This document shows, one piece after another, positions 20,283-28,933 of a stretch of DNA of 42,693 nt; within the stretch, counting starts at the first letter, position 1, and the number at the start of each line of letters is the position of its first letter. The position numbers were made by a program, and so were the translations under genes. The notes under the pieces were generated by a model. That model ran no database searches and had not been told where the DNA came from. It saw only the letters and a list, made by a program, of their open reading frames with translations. Origin of the DNA: an uncultured Mollicutes bacterium (lineage in GTDB: Bacteria > Bacillota_I > Bacilli_A > RF39 > UBA660); the NCBI GenBank assembly GCA_945969495.1, contig CAMFOH010000005.1, forward strand, positions 1-42,693. Direction: 5' to 3'.

Positions 20283-22037
20283 ATGGAGTTAAGTATCAAA
20301 AGAAGTAAAAATATAAAAATTATGTACCTTGATTCTCTAGCCTATAATGAAGATATGCAAGGCACTTATGATTCAATAAACAATAGATTTAAAAAAAATA
20401 AAGATTCATATATTTTAGCTTACGATAACAAAAAACTAGTAGGATACATTTGTTTTTTTCCAATATCTGATGAATTATATAGTGAAATGCTTATCAGTGA
20501 TACTATGAAAGATGATGACATTTCACCTGATGATATTGTTTCTTATAAAAAAGGGAAAAAAAATAATATATTTATAATATCAATAGTAATCGATCCAAAT
20601 TATAGAGATAAAGAAGCAATAAAATTAATTACAAATGAATTTATAAAATTCATAAAAGAAAAAAATGAAAATGATTATATAATTGATAAAGTGTTAGGAA
20701 CAACAGTGTCGGATGATGGATTTAAATTTGCAACAAAACTAAATTTTAAAGTATATAAGACTTATGAAAAAAACTACAAATTAGTCATGACAGACAATGT
20801 TAAACTTGTTATAAGTAATAATTACGAAAAAACCTATAAAAGTGATTTTTATATAATGATTCCATTTACTTCAAACTATAATATAAACAACTTAAAAAGT
20901 ATGAATAATGATGAGTTGTCAAAAGAATTTTTAAAATGCATGAATGATACCGCAATGTATGAATGTGATAATTCTGTAACAAAAGATATGAATAGATTCT
21001 TTTTAGGAAAAAACTATATTGCATGTCTAAGTGATGAATATGATGGTACAGTAATCACAAAAGAAGAAATATACATGTTTTTAACTCGACATAGTTCAAC
21101 AGGTATTTACGTTTTAACAATTATGAATTTAAGCAATAATTTTTCATCAACACAAATCGAAGATCAAGTTACAACAGACAATATATTTATATATGATGAT
21201 AATACATTAATTAATATCAATAATTATATGAAAAATAAATTTAATTTAAAAAGATGTGGAGAAGCTAAAAGTCTATTAAGTATATCAAATAAACCACGTG
21301 ATTATTTGGAATTTGAATGTATGATGGCGAGTGAAAGTTATACAAGTAATAAAATAAATTATAAATTAAATTCAAAAGAGTTTAAAAAGATGTGTGAAAA
21401 TAATTTTGCTCAATACGACTTTTACGAAATATATGCATCAAGAGATGCAGTAGTTTATGTATTACATACTTTTGATGATAACTTAATTACTAACATCCAG
21501 GATGAAGTTCCGATATTATTTATCATGGAACTTATAATGTTTCAAGATGCTTCAGTATTAAGAACCAATAATAAAATAGTAGAGCAATTATCAAAAAGTG
21601 GTTCGGTTTCTATATCATTTATAGAAAGTTTATATAAAGAATTTGGAAAAACTATAAGATTTTGGAATAAGGGCGTTTTTAAATATGAAACAGTACAAAA
21701 CTTATCTTCTAAAATTAATGAAGCTTTTGGAACAAAAAATACTTTAGAAGAATATTATAAAAATCAAGATTTTCTAGAACATATAGTTAATCTTAGAGAC
21801 GTGCAAAATTCTAACAAAGAAAGTAAAATACTAAATATAATTGCAATAGTACTAACAATCGTTCAAGTAGTACCATTAATTATGGAATTTATAGATTGGT
21901 TTTTTGAAACTGATTTTAATAAGATAAATTTATTTTCTTCAAAATATATTTTTAGTATATCAACACTTCTTGTTATAATACTAATTATATTAATAAGAAA
22001 AAAAATAATTAAAAACAAAAAAAGAAAAATAAAATAA
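20283..22037 (+). CDS. Hypothetical protein: GNAT-like N-terminus, large unassigned middle, two C-terminal TM segments
   Basis: N-terminal KLVGYICFFPI...NIFIISIVIDPNYRDKEAIKLITNEFIKFIKE resembles an acetyltransferase core; C-terminal IIAIVLTIVQVVPLIMEFI and YIFSISTLLVIILIILI. Confidence 0.65.
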   Translation: MELSIKRSKNIKIMYLDSLAYNEDMQGTYDSINNRFKKNKDSYILAYDNKKLVGYICFFPISDELYSEMLISDTMKDDDISPDDIVSYKKGKKNNIFIISIVIDPNYRDKEAIKLITNEFIKFIKEKNENDYIIDKVLGTTVSDDGFKFATKLNFKVYKTYEKNYKLVMTDNVKLVISNNYEKTYKSDFYIMIPFTSNYNINNLKSMNNDELSKEFLKCMNDTAMYECDNSVTKDMNRFFLGKNYIACLSDEYDGTVITKEEIYMFLTRHSSTGIYVLTIMNLSNNFSSTQIEDQVTTDNIFIYDDNTLININNYMKNKFNLKRCGEAKSLLSISNKPRDYLEFECMMASESYTSNKINYKLNSKEFKKMCENNFAQYDFYEIYASRDAVVYVLHTFDDNLITNIQDEVPILFIMELIMFQDASVLRTNNKIVEQLSKSGSVSISFIESLYKEFGKTIRFWNKGVFKYETVQNLSSKINEAFGTKNTLEEYYKNQDFLEHIVNLRDVQNSNKESKILNIIAIVLTIVQVVPLIMEFIDWFFETDFNKINLFSSKYIFSISTLLVIILIILIRKKIIKNKKRKIK

Positions 22038-22127
22038 TTTTTATTTTAACTCTAATTATAAAATTTAATTAGAGTTTTATTATTTAAAATAAATAAAAAA
22101 GCCTACGAATAACTCGTAAGCGATTAA

Positions 22128-22694
22128 TTATTTATTATAATAATACTTAGCTTTATATTCATCTGCTAATTCTTTAAAACGGTTATAATGTACTATTTCT
22201 CTTTGTCTAAGCCATAATAAAGGGCCTGTAACATCAGGGTCATCTGATAAATCTATTAAATGCTCGTATACTGCTCTAGCCTTTTGTTCTGCTGCTAAAT
22301 CTTCTTCTAAGTCTGCAACTGGATCTCCAGTTGTTGAAATGTAAGCTGCTGTCCATGGAATTCCATTTGCATCATTTGGAAATAAAGCTAACCCATGTTC
22401 GGTATATTGTCCTTCTAAACCAGCTTCTTTTAACTCGTTTATAGTAGCTCCTTTTAGCATTTGATATACCATAGTACATATCATCTCTACGTGAGCTAAT
22501 TCTTCTGTTCCTATATCATTTAGTAATGCTTTACCTTTATCGTCTGGCATAGTATATCTTTGATTTAAATATCTTAATGCTGCACCTAACTCCCCTTGAG
22601 CACCACCATACTGACTAATAATTGCTTTAGCCATTTTTAGATTTTTTCTTTTTATATCAATTGGATATTGCAATTTTTTAGAATACTTCCACAT
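22128..22694 (-). CDS. cotJC: CotJC/manganese catalase-like protein
   Basis: AIISQYGGAQGELGAALRYLNQRYTMPDDKGKALLNDIGTEELAHVEMICTMVYQMLKGA. Confidence 0.93.
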   Translation of the reverse strand: MWKYSKKLQYPIDIKRKNLKMAKAIISQYGGAQGELGAALRYLNQRYTMPDDKGKALLNDIGTEELAHVEMICTMVYQMLKGATINELKEAGLEGQYTEHGLALFPNDANGIPWTAAYISTTGDPVADLEEDLAAEQKARAVYEHLIDLSDDPDVTGPLLWLRQREIVHYNRFKELADEYKAKYYYNK

Positions 22695-22702
22695 AATACC
22701 AC

Positions 22703-23176
22703 CTACTCATTCCATGGCCAAGGCTTTTTTATCCAATTCCAAGGAGTCATACCAAGTCCTTCAGTATCAGATAAATCTACCGGACCATATTTCCTTTCAT
22801 AATCATCATTAAGCATTTTTTCTTGCTTATTGTACCCATTATATAATCTAATTGCATTAGAATCATTTGGATGAGTATCTAAATATAAATTTAAATCATG
22901 AGCTGCAAAAGATATTTCTTGCAATTTATATAAATCACGCATTCTTTCATTATTTATAGATGGTCTTAAATATGTCATATTTTTATATGGAATATAACTT
23001 GACACTTCCATGTTTCCTCTTAAAAAGCCCTCTTGTGGGGAAAAGAACTTACCTTGATTTATCATGTTTAAATCATTGTTATTTTGCATTCCATATTGAG
23101 CACTATTTAACATGTTATTTGAAGTTATATTATTTAAATTTTTTGGCATTACCGCTGGCATCATAAAAGTTCTCAT
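22703..23176 (-). CDS. CotJB-like protein with probable N-terminal CotJA-like segment
   Basis: LQEISFAAHDLNLYLDTHPNDSNAIRLYNGYNKQEKMLNDDYERKYGP...PWPWNE is CotJB-like; FFSPQEGFLRGNMEVSSYIPYKN upstream resembles CotJA. Confidence 0.75.
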   Translation of the reverse strand: MRTFMMPAVMPKNLNNITSNNMLNSAQYGMQNNNDLNMINQGKFFSPQEGFLRGNMEVSSYIPYKNMTYLRPSINNERMRDLYKLQEISFAAHDLNLYLDTHPNDSNAIRLYNGYNKQEKMLNDDYERKYGPVDLSDTEGLGMTPWNWIKKPWPWNE

Positions 23177-23287
23177 AAAAACATCATCTAAACCATAATT
23201 TGAATATTTTTATTTCATTTTTTTACCTAATAGCCTATTATATAAATCTAAGGCTTTAGTGTATGGGCCAGCAACTAAAAAAGACGA

Positions 23288-24313
23288 CTATTCGTCATCT
23301 TCATAATATTCATCATATATATTTCCAAGAATTTCCTCTATAGCATCTTCTAGTGTAACAACTCCAATAAATTCCTTATTTTTAACTACTATTGCCATTT
23401 TAACATGTTCTTTTTGCATTGATGCAAATACTTCATCTATCTTTTCATCATAATCAAATTTTTTAACTTTAAATAACAATTTTTTTAAATCGAAATCATC
23501 ATTATCTTTTTTATACATTATATAATCTTTTACGTTAAATATGCCTACTATATTATTAGTATTACCATCATACACAGGATATCTTGTAAACTTAGTTCTC
23601 TTTAATTTTTTAAGGAGCGCACCAAACTTAATATTAACGTTTATTAATTCACAATCTTCTTTAGGAGTCATTACTTTATCAACCGTCGTATCATTAAACT
23701 TAAATATATTAAATATATATTCTTGTTCTTTTTTTTCAATTATTCCATCCCTAGTACCAGTTAATATTATTCTTTTAATATCTTCTTCGGTAAAATCATC
23801 TTCTTTTTCTTCTATTTTAAGAACTTTACATATAAAATTAGTAGAAACTGCTAAAAGTTTTATTAAAGGATAAAATATAACTTGCATTAGGTTTATCAAA
23901 GTAACAGAAAAGCTAGCTACTTTAAAAGGATTTGATAATGCTATTTTTTTTGGAACAAGTTCACCAAATACAAGTGTAAAATAAGATAAAATAATGGTTA
24001 TAATAATAACTAAAAAAGCATTAGTAAAACTAGCATTAATAAATATAAAACCAGATCCCATTATTTTATCCGCAAAAGTTGATGCTGCAAAAGCACTTGA
24101 TAAAAATCCTGCTAATGTTATTCCAACTTGTATAGTTGATAAAAAGTTGCTCGGTTCTTCTAATACCTTTCTTATTTTTTTAGCATTTTTCTTTCTTTTT
24201 CTTACCATCTTATCAAGCTCAAATTTTTCTATTGATAAAAACGCAATTTCACTAGCAGATAAAACACCATTTAATAAAATTAATATAATCAATAATAAAA
24301 TATTTATAATCAC
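23288..24313 (-). CDS. CNNM/CorC-type hemolysin-family membrane protein with CBS pair
   Basis: LLLIILILLNGVLSASEIAFLSI...ELVPKKIALSNP...VMTPKEDCELINVN...FTRYPVYDGNTNNIVGIFNVKDYI. Confidence 0.93.
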   Translation of the reverse strand: MIINILLLIILILLNGVLSASEIAFLSIEKFELDKMVRKRKKNAKKIRKVLEEPSNFLSTIQVGITLAGFLSSAFAASTFADKIMGSGFIFINASFTNAFLVIIITIILSYFTLVFGELVPKKIALSNPFKVASFSVTLINLMQVIFYPLIKLLAVSTNFICKVLKIEEKEDDFTEEDIKRIILTGTRDGIIEKKEQEYIFNIFKFNDTTVDKVMTPKEDCELINVNIKFGALLKKLKRTKFTRYPVYDGNTNNIVGIFNVKDYIMYKKDNDDFDLKKLLFKVKKFDYDEKIDEVFASMQKEHVKMAIVVKNKEFIGVVTLEDAIEEILGNIYDEYYEDDE

Positions 24314-24448
24314 TTATTACACCTCTATAATATATTTTATCATATTTTCTTGAATAACTAAATATTACTTTACATATAATAAACATGTATATACCTTTCC
24401 AAACTTTTTATGTTTTTTATGCTTTTTATATTTTTTCTAGGAATGCTA

Positions 24449-24476
24449 TTGACAATAAGCAAAAAATAAGTATAAT
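24449..24476 (+). promoter_or_regulatory. Consensus sigma-A-type promoter for tRNA-Gly
   Basis: TTGACA, 16 bp, TATAAT, about 18 bp upstream of the tRNA. Confidence 0.85.
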
Positions 24477-24494
24477 TAAAAATGCCTACTTGAT

Positions 24495-24568
24495 GCAGGT
24501 GTAGTTTAATGGTAGAACCACAGCCTTCCAAGCTGTATACGGGAGTTCGATTCTCCTCACCTGCTCCA
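24495..24568 (+). tRNA. tRNA-Gly (TCC), CCA encoded
   Basis: GCAGGTGTAGTTTAATGGTAGAACCACAGCCTTCCAAGCTGTATACGGGAGTTCGATTCTCCTCACCTGCTCCA folds as a cloverleaf; anticodon TCC. Confidence 0.95.
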
Positions 24569-24614
24569 TATAAAAAGTAAATAGACTCATATTGAGCCTG
24601 TTTTTTTATTTTAC

Positions 24615-24648
24615 TCTCCCGTATACAGCTTAGGGATGGTGTGGTTCG
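24615..24648 (-). repeat. Inverted, diverged copy of the tRNA-Gly anticodon arm region
   Basis: Reverse complement GAACCACACCATCCCTAAGCTGTATACGGGAG vs tRNA GAACCACAGCCTTCCAAGCTGTATACGGGAG; 16-bp and 8-bp exact blocks. Confidence 0.85.
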
Positions 24649-25430
24649 TCCGTATATCCAGATTTTACCATATAACGGTTATTCATAAGTTCAATTATAT
24701 CATCAGCCAAGTTATACCATTTAACTTGCACACAAAAACGTCTTTTATCATATTTAGGATTATAATTTAAACATCTATCTAATGGTTGAATTGTAAGTGG
24801 CCCAAAATGAACAGCGCTAGAATAAACATCTTTTTTAGATAAAATAACTTTAATAATATCTTCTTTTTTAATCCATACAAAATCATCATTCACTCCAAAT
24901 AATATTGCATCTATCGATTTATCGCTTATATTACCTTTTAATATAAATCTATCAATGACTTTTATAAGTAAATCTTTATTATTAATCTCAGCATTAATCA
25001 TATCTATTTTTTCTTGATTTTCTTTTTTATATTCTTCAGCTGACAATCTATTTATACCAGTACCATTAGTAGAACCATCTGCATAATGATATTTAAGGTA
25101 TTCTATTACAACATTTCTTTTTACATGATTTTGAATTAAAAAATGAATAAAGCTAGATATTCCTTCGACATGAACGGAATTTTTTATTCCTTTTTTTATA
25201 CTAATATATCTTTTTTCATTTTTAATTGAAATAACAATATCATGTTTTTTGTTGAAATCATCTATTATACAATTTATTAAATCTGAATCATTTATATTGC
25301 TAAATAAATCTTCGATAAAACTTCTATACATAGGATTAAGTTCTTTAATAGTTTTATTATCTAATTCTCTTTTAATTTCTAATTCATTTTGAAAACCATT
25401 TATACTTTTATTAAACTTTATTTTTATCAC
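24630..25430 (-). CDS. Hypothetical protein, possible nuclease-like family (DIVISIKNEKRYISIKKGIKNSVHVE)
   Basis: 266 aa with RBS upstream; motifs YISIKKGIKNSVHVEGISSFIHFL and YHYADGSTNGTGINRLSAEEYK. Confidence 0.7.
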   Translation of the reverse strand: MIKIKFNKSINGFQNELEIKRELDNKTIKELNPMYRSFIEDLFSNINDSDLINCIIDDFNKKHDIVISIKNEKRYISIKKGIKNSVHVEGISSFIHFLIQNHVKRNVVIEYLKYHYADGSTNGTGINRLSAEEYKKENQEKIDMINAEINNKDLLIKVIDRFILKGNISDKSIDAILFGVNDDFVWIKKEDIIKVILSKKDVYSSAVHFGPLTIQPLDRCLNYNPKYDKRRFCVQVKWYNLADDIIELMNNRYMVKSGYTDEPHHP

Positions 25431-25714
25431 CTCCTCATATTAATTGTTAAACAAAAATTTTAAAATCCCCCTTAAAAAAAACAAAAAAAGATAAATTATT
25501 TTTTTATCTTTCTATGTAATCTCTTATAATTTTTTGTATTCTATAAATAGAAATCAATTTTTTTGAAGCCTATCATAACTTTTCTTTAGTTTTTCTAATA
25601 ACTGCATAAATACCCCGACTTTTTTCTATATTTTTATATTATAGCATATTTTATAAACTGGTTAAATAATTTAATTTTTTTGTTTTCATATGATACTTCG
25701 AAAGGAGATAAAAT

Positions 25715-26039
25715 ATGAATAATGAAGATAATTTTTACGAAGGAAGCATTCTAAGGAATGCAATGGATGAAATGAAACGTCGTAAAAAATATTGCTGTCC
25801 AAGATTCATCCCAGGACCTACCTGACCCACTTCCAGAGGTATGTGACGCAGACTGCGAAGCTACTGCAAGATCATATTTACCTGTTGGTACGCAAAACGT
25901 AGATATTAATGCCGGTGGGCAAACAGTTGCACAAGGGGATGTATTAAAAAGTGAATACGGAATGGTTGTAATAGTTGGTAATGATAATAGTAATCCTTCC
26001 TTTGTATCATTATGTAAAGCAGAAATCATAAATAAATAA
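25715..26039 (+). pseudogene. Small secreted/collagen-like or surface ORF split by a frameshift
   Basis: AAAGGAG RBS then MNNEDNFYEGSILRNAMDEMKRRKKYCCPRFIPGPT-TGA(25823); +1 frame continues open ...DPLPEVCDADCEATARSYLPVGTQNVDINAGGQTVAQGDVLKSEYGMVVIVGNDNSNPSFVSLCKAEIINK, followed by a terminator hairpin. Confidence 0.6.
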
Positions 26040-26064
26040 AAGAGGTTTTAAAAACCTCTTTTAA
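26039..26064 (+). terminator. Rho-independent terminator
   Basis: AAAAGAGGTTTTAAAAACCTCTTTT. Confidence 0.85.
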
Positions 26065-26157
26065 TCTTTCTTATAATAATTTAATTATGATATCTTTATA
26101 CTCTATATTAAAATCATAAAATTAATTAAATAAAATATTTTGCTAATTTCTCTTAAA

Positions 26158-26670
26158 CTATTTATCTTCAGGTTTACCAGTAATTTTCTTAGTCGATTCT
26201 TTTATCATAAAATTATTTTGAAAAATATCATAAACAAATTTGAAAGTTTTAACATAATCTTCATTTAATGGGGTATTTAACACATCCCACTTACCTTCTT
26301 TATTAAATAAAGCTTCTAATTCAGTTTGATCAGAATCACTCATCCAAGGTATACTCCAACCTTGTAAACTTCCAGAAATTTCTAAAATGTAATGCGTATA
26401 AAACCTTATTGTATCAAAGTATTTTTCTTTTGGAATCATGCAAACTAATTCATCAAAAAGATCAATAAAATTTAATTCTTTACATACATCTTCACTAATT
26501 ATCTTATTAGAACCTAATAACTGTATTTTTTCTATAGTATATTTTTTTAAACAGGTATCTACTAATTCTTTTTGCCTTTCAATATCAAAATCATAAGGAT
26601 TATTTTCCATGATAAATTGGTTCATTTTATATATTATATCATTAAAACACATATCATTTTTGTTTTCCAT
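26158..26670 (-). CDS. Hypothetical protein
   Basis: 170 aa open frame with plausible RBS; family not recognised. Confidence 0.6.
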   Translation of the reverse strand: MENKNDMCFNDIIYKMNQFIMENNPYDFDIERQKELVDTCLKKYTIEKIQLLGSNKIISEDVCKELNFIDLFDELVCMIPKEKYFDTIRFYTHYILEISGSLQGWSIPWMSDSDQTELEALFNKEGKWDVLNTPLNEDYVKTFKFVYDIFQNNFMIKESTKKITGKPEDK

Positions 26671-26688
26671 TAAGATTCCCCTTATATA

Positions 26689-27435
26689 CTAGCAACCATG
26701 ATCAGCATTTAAATCACATGAATCACCAAAAACCTTTGAATTAATTTCATCATATATTAATTTCAAGTCACTTTGCTGTTTATTAGTTAATAAATCATAT
26801 GGACTTTGATTATCATCTAGCTTTACCGTATCAGCATGATATCCAACAATTTTTCCTTCTTTAACACCAATTACAAGTGGTACGTATATTCTTTTTTCTC
26901 CAATATTAATAGTGTTACCATTTTCATCTTCTATTTCATAATTATCTAAAATAGAATCTAAAATAGTTAACATCTTTTTATATTCTTCTGTTCCTTCTTC
27001 GGCTTTTACTGCCTTACCATCTTTTACTTCATATTTATCTCTTTGATCTGTCATATCTAAGTATAATATTTCATTTGCATTAACGTATTGTAAAACGTTT
27101 ATTGCGTTACGACACCAAGGGCATTCTTTAAATCCTAAATAAATTAATCCAGTTCCACTTTCTAAGGTTTTTACTACTTTTTTAGCACTTACGTATCTAA
27201 AAGTGTTATTTTCTTTTAAAGTTACCTTAGGATAAATATTACCGTTAGATGTTTGTTTATCATTTAATGATTCATATTCTTCTTTTATTTTTATAGCATC
27301 TTTTATTTCATTTTCTTTATTATTTTCATCACTTTTATTAGAATAAATAAATCCTATTAATACTCCTAACAATAGTATAAGTACTAAACTCCATAATACA
27401 ATTTTCTTTTTATTCATTTTAACACCAACTTCCAT
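26689..27435 (-). CDS. Membrane-anchored thioredoxin-fold protein with CPWC motif
   Basis: N-terminal TM; GLIYLGFKECPWCRNAINVLQYVNANEILYLDM. Confidence 0.8.
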   Translation of the reverse strand: MEVGVKMNKKKIVLWSLVLILLLGVLIGFIYSNKSDENNKENEIKDAIKIKEEYESLNDKQTSNGNIYPKVTLKENNTFRYVSAKKVVKTLESGTGLIYLGFKECPWCRNAINVLQYVNANEILYLDMTDQRDKYEVKDGKAVKAEEGTEEYKKMLTILDSILDNYEIEDENGNTINIGEKRIYVPLVIGVKEGKIVGYHADTVKLDDNQSPYDLLTNKQQSDLKLIYDEINSKVFGDSCDLNADHGC

Positions 27436-27500
27436 AACATAATTATATCAAAAATATGTTATATTTAATATAGAAATAATTATTTTTTAGGAGAATTATT

Positions 27501-27998
27501 ATGATTAAAAAAGTAAACCATGAATTAAAGCCATATTATAACTCTGATTCTAAAGTATTAATATTAGGAAGTATACCATCTGTTAAATCAAGAGAATTGG
27601 GTTTTTATTACATGCATCCTCAAAATAGATTTTGGAAAACTTTATCAAGGGTTTATAAAGAAGATTTACCTATTACGATTGATGATAAAAAAAGTTTTTT
27701 AAAGCGACATAAAATAGCTTTATGGGATACCATCAAATCATGTTATATTAATGGTTCTAGTGATAGCTCTATAACTAACGTAAAAGTAAATAACATAAAT
27801 AAACTTTTAAAAGAAACTAATGTAGAAAAAATATTTACTCTTGGTAAAAAATCCTTTGATTTATATAATAAATATTGTCTTCCTAAAACAAAAAAGGAAG
27901 CTATATATCTTCCTTCTACATCCCCTTTATATTGTCCTAAAGGAATTGATGATAAATTATATAATGCGTATATGATAATAAAAGAAATAACAAAGTAA
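27501..27998 (+). CDS. DNA-deoxyinosine/uracil glycosylase (UDG superfamily, Mug-like)
   Basis: SKVLILGSIPSVKSRELGFYYMHPQNRFWKTLSRVY...WDTIKSCYINGSSDSSI...LPSTSPLYC. Confidence 0.92.
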   Translation: MIKKVNHELKPYYNSDSKVLILGSIPSVKSRELGFYYMHPQNRFWKTLSRVYKEDLPITIDDKKSFLKRHKIALWDTIKSCYINGSSDSSITNVKVNNINKLLKETNVEKIFTLGKKSFDLYNKYCLPKTKKEAIYLPSTSPLYCPKGIDDKLYNAYMIIKEITK

Positions 27999-27999
27999 A

Positions 28000-28560
28000 T
28001 TATATGAATATATAAAAACCAAAAACAAATCCACATACTGCTCCTATTAAGTGCCCGATATGAGAGATATCATCTTTTTTAAAAATACCAGATATTATCT
28101 CATTTACTACGTAAAATATACATATTAAAATAAGTGTTACCGGAATCTTACCTGATGTAATATTAACAAACGAAGAAAGGACAATAAGCATAAATACTAT
28201 ACCACTTGCACCTAATATCCTTTTTTTACTAAACAAAGTATTTAGTATACCTGTTATAACCGCAGTTAATGAGATCATAATAATTAAATTAATACTACCA
28301 TACTTTTCTTCTATCATTGGGCCAATTAATAAGATGTACAAAAAATTATTCATGAAGTGACTCCAAGAAGCATGCCCAAATATATGTAAAATCAATCTTA
28401 CATATGTGAGAGGATTTAATAAACTACTTCGATATGAAGAAAATAATATTTTATTACTTTTTCCTTTAGTTATAAAATTTAATATAAACGAAAAAAAAGA
28501 TATAAAAAAGAAAGATAATATAACAACAGAGTTATAGCTAAAATAATTAATTATATCCAT
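28000..28560 (-). CDS. Rhomboid family intramembrane serine protease
   Basis: HASWSHFMNNFLYILLIGPMIEEKYG, GASGIVFML and HIGHLIGAVCGF motifs. Confidence 0.9.
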   Translation of the reverse strand: MDIINYFSYNSVVILSFFFISFFSFILNFITKGKSNKILFSSYRSSLLNPLTYVRLILHIFGHASWSHFMNNFLYILLIGPMIEEKYGSINLIIMISLTAVITGILNTLFSKKRILGASGIVFMLIVLSSFVNITSGKIPVTLILICIFYVVNEIISGIFKKDDISHIGHLIGAVCGFVFGFYIFI

Positions 28561-28637
28561 AAAACACCTCTAATATTTTAATTATACTACAAAATTAAAA
28601 TGATTGATTATTAAATAGAATTATGATATTATGTATG

Positions 28638-28746
28638 TAGATGAAGGAAACTTCATAAAATAAAAGGGAACGTTCATATTATTTTAATGTCAGCCCAATG
28701 TAAATTGTTCAGACACTAGTTATTCAACTGGTGTCTATTTTTTTTA
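28638..28746 (+). ncRNA. Candidate orphan small RNA
   Basis: Extended -10-like TATGATATTATG upstream, GNRA hairpin ATGAAG-GAAA-CTTCAT, and strong terminator AGACACTAGTTATTCAACTGGTGTCT plus T-run; no ORF; downstream gene on the other strand. Confidence 0.5.
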
Positions 28747-28933
28747 TTAATATTATTAATAATTATTTTTGAATACACCAATTTCCATTTTAAATTTATT
28801 AGAATAAGCAACAACACTAAACTTAAAAATAGCTGATAAACCATTAACATTAGTTATGGCATCAGCTACTGTACCAGTGGCACTTGATTATGCACAAGTA
28901 CCATTTTTAAAGTTCCTTTTATATTTTTTTAAA

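Noticed and set aside
25751-26029. Minus-strand 92-aa ORF
   Set aside because: Antisense to the frameshifted + strand ORF that has RBS, protein-like composition and terminator.
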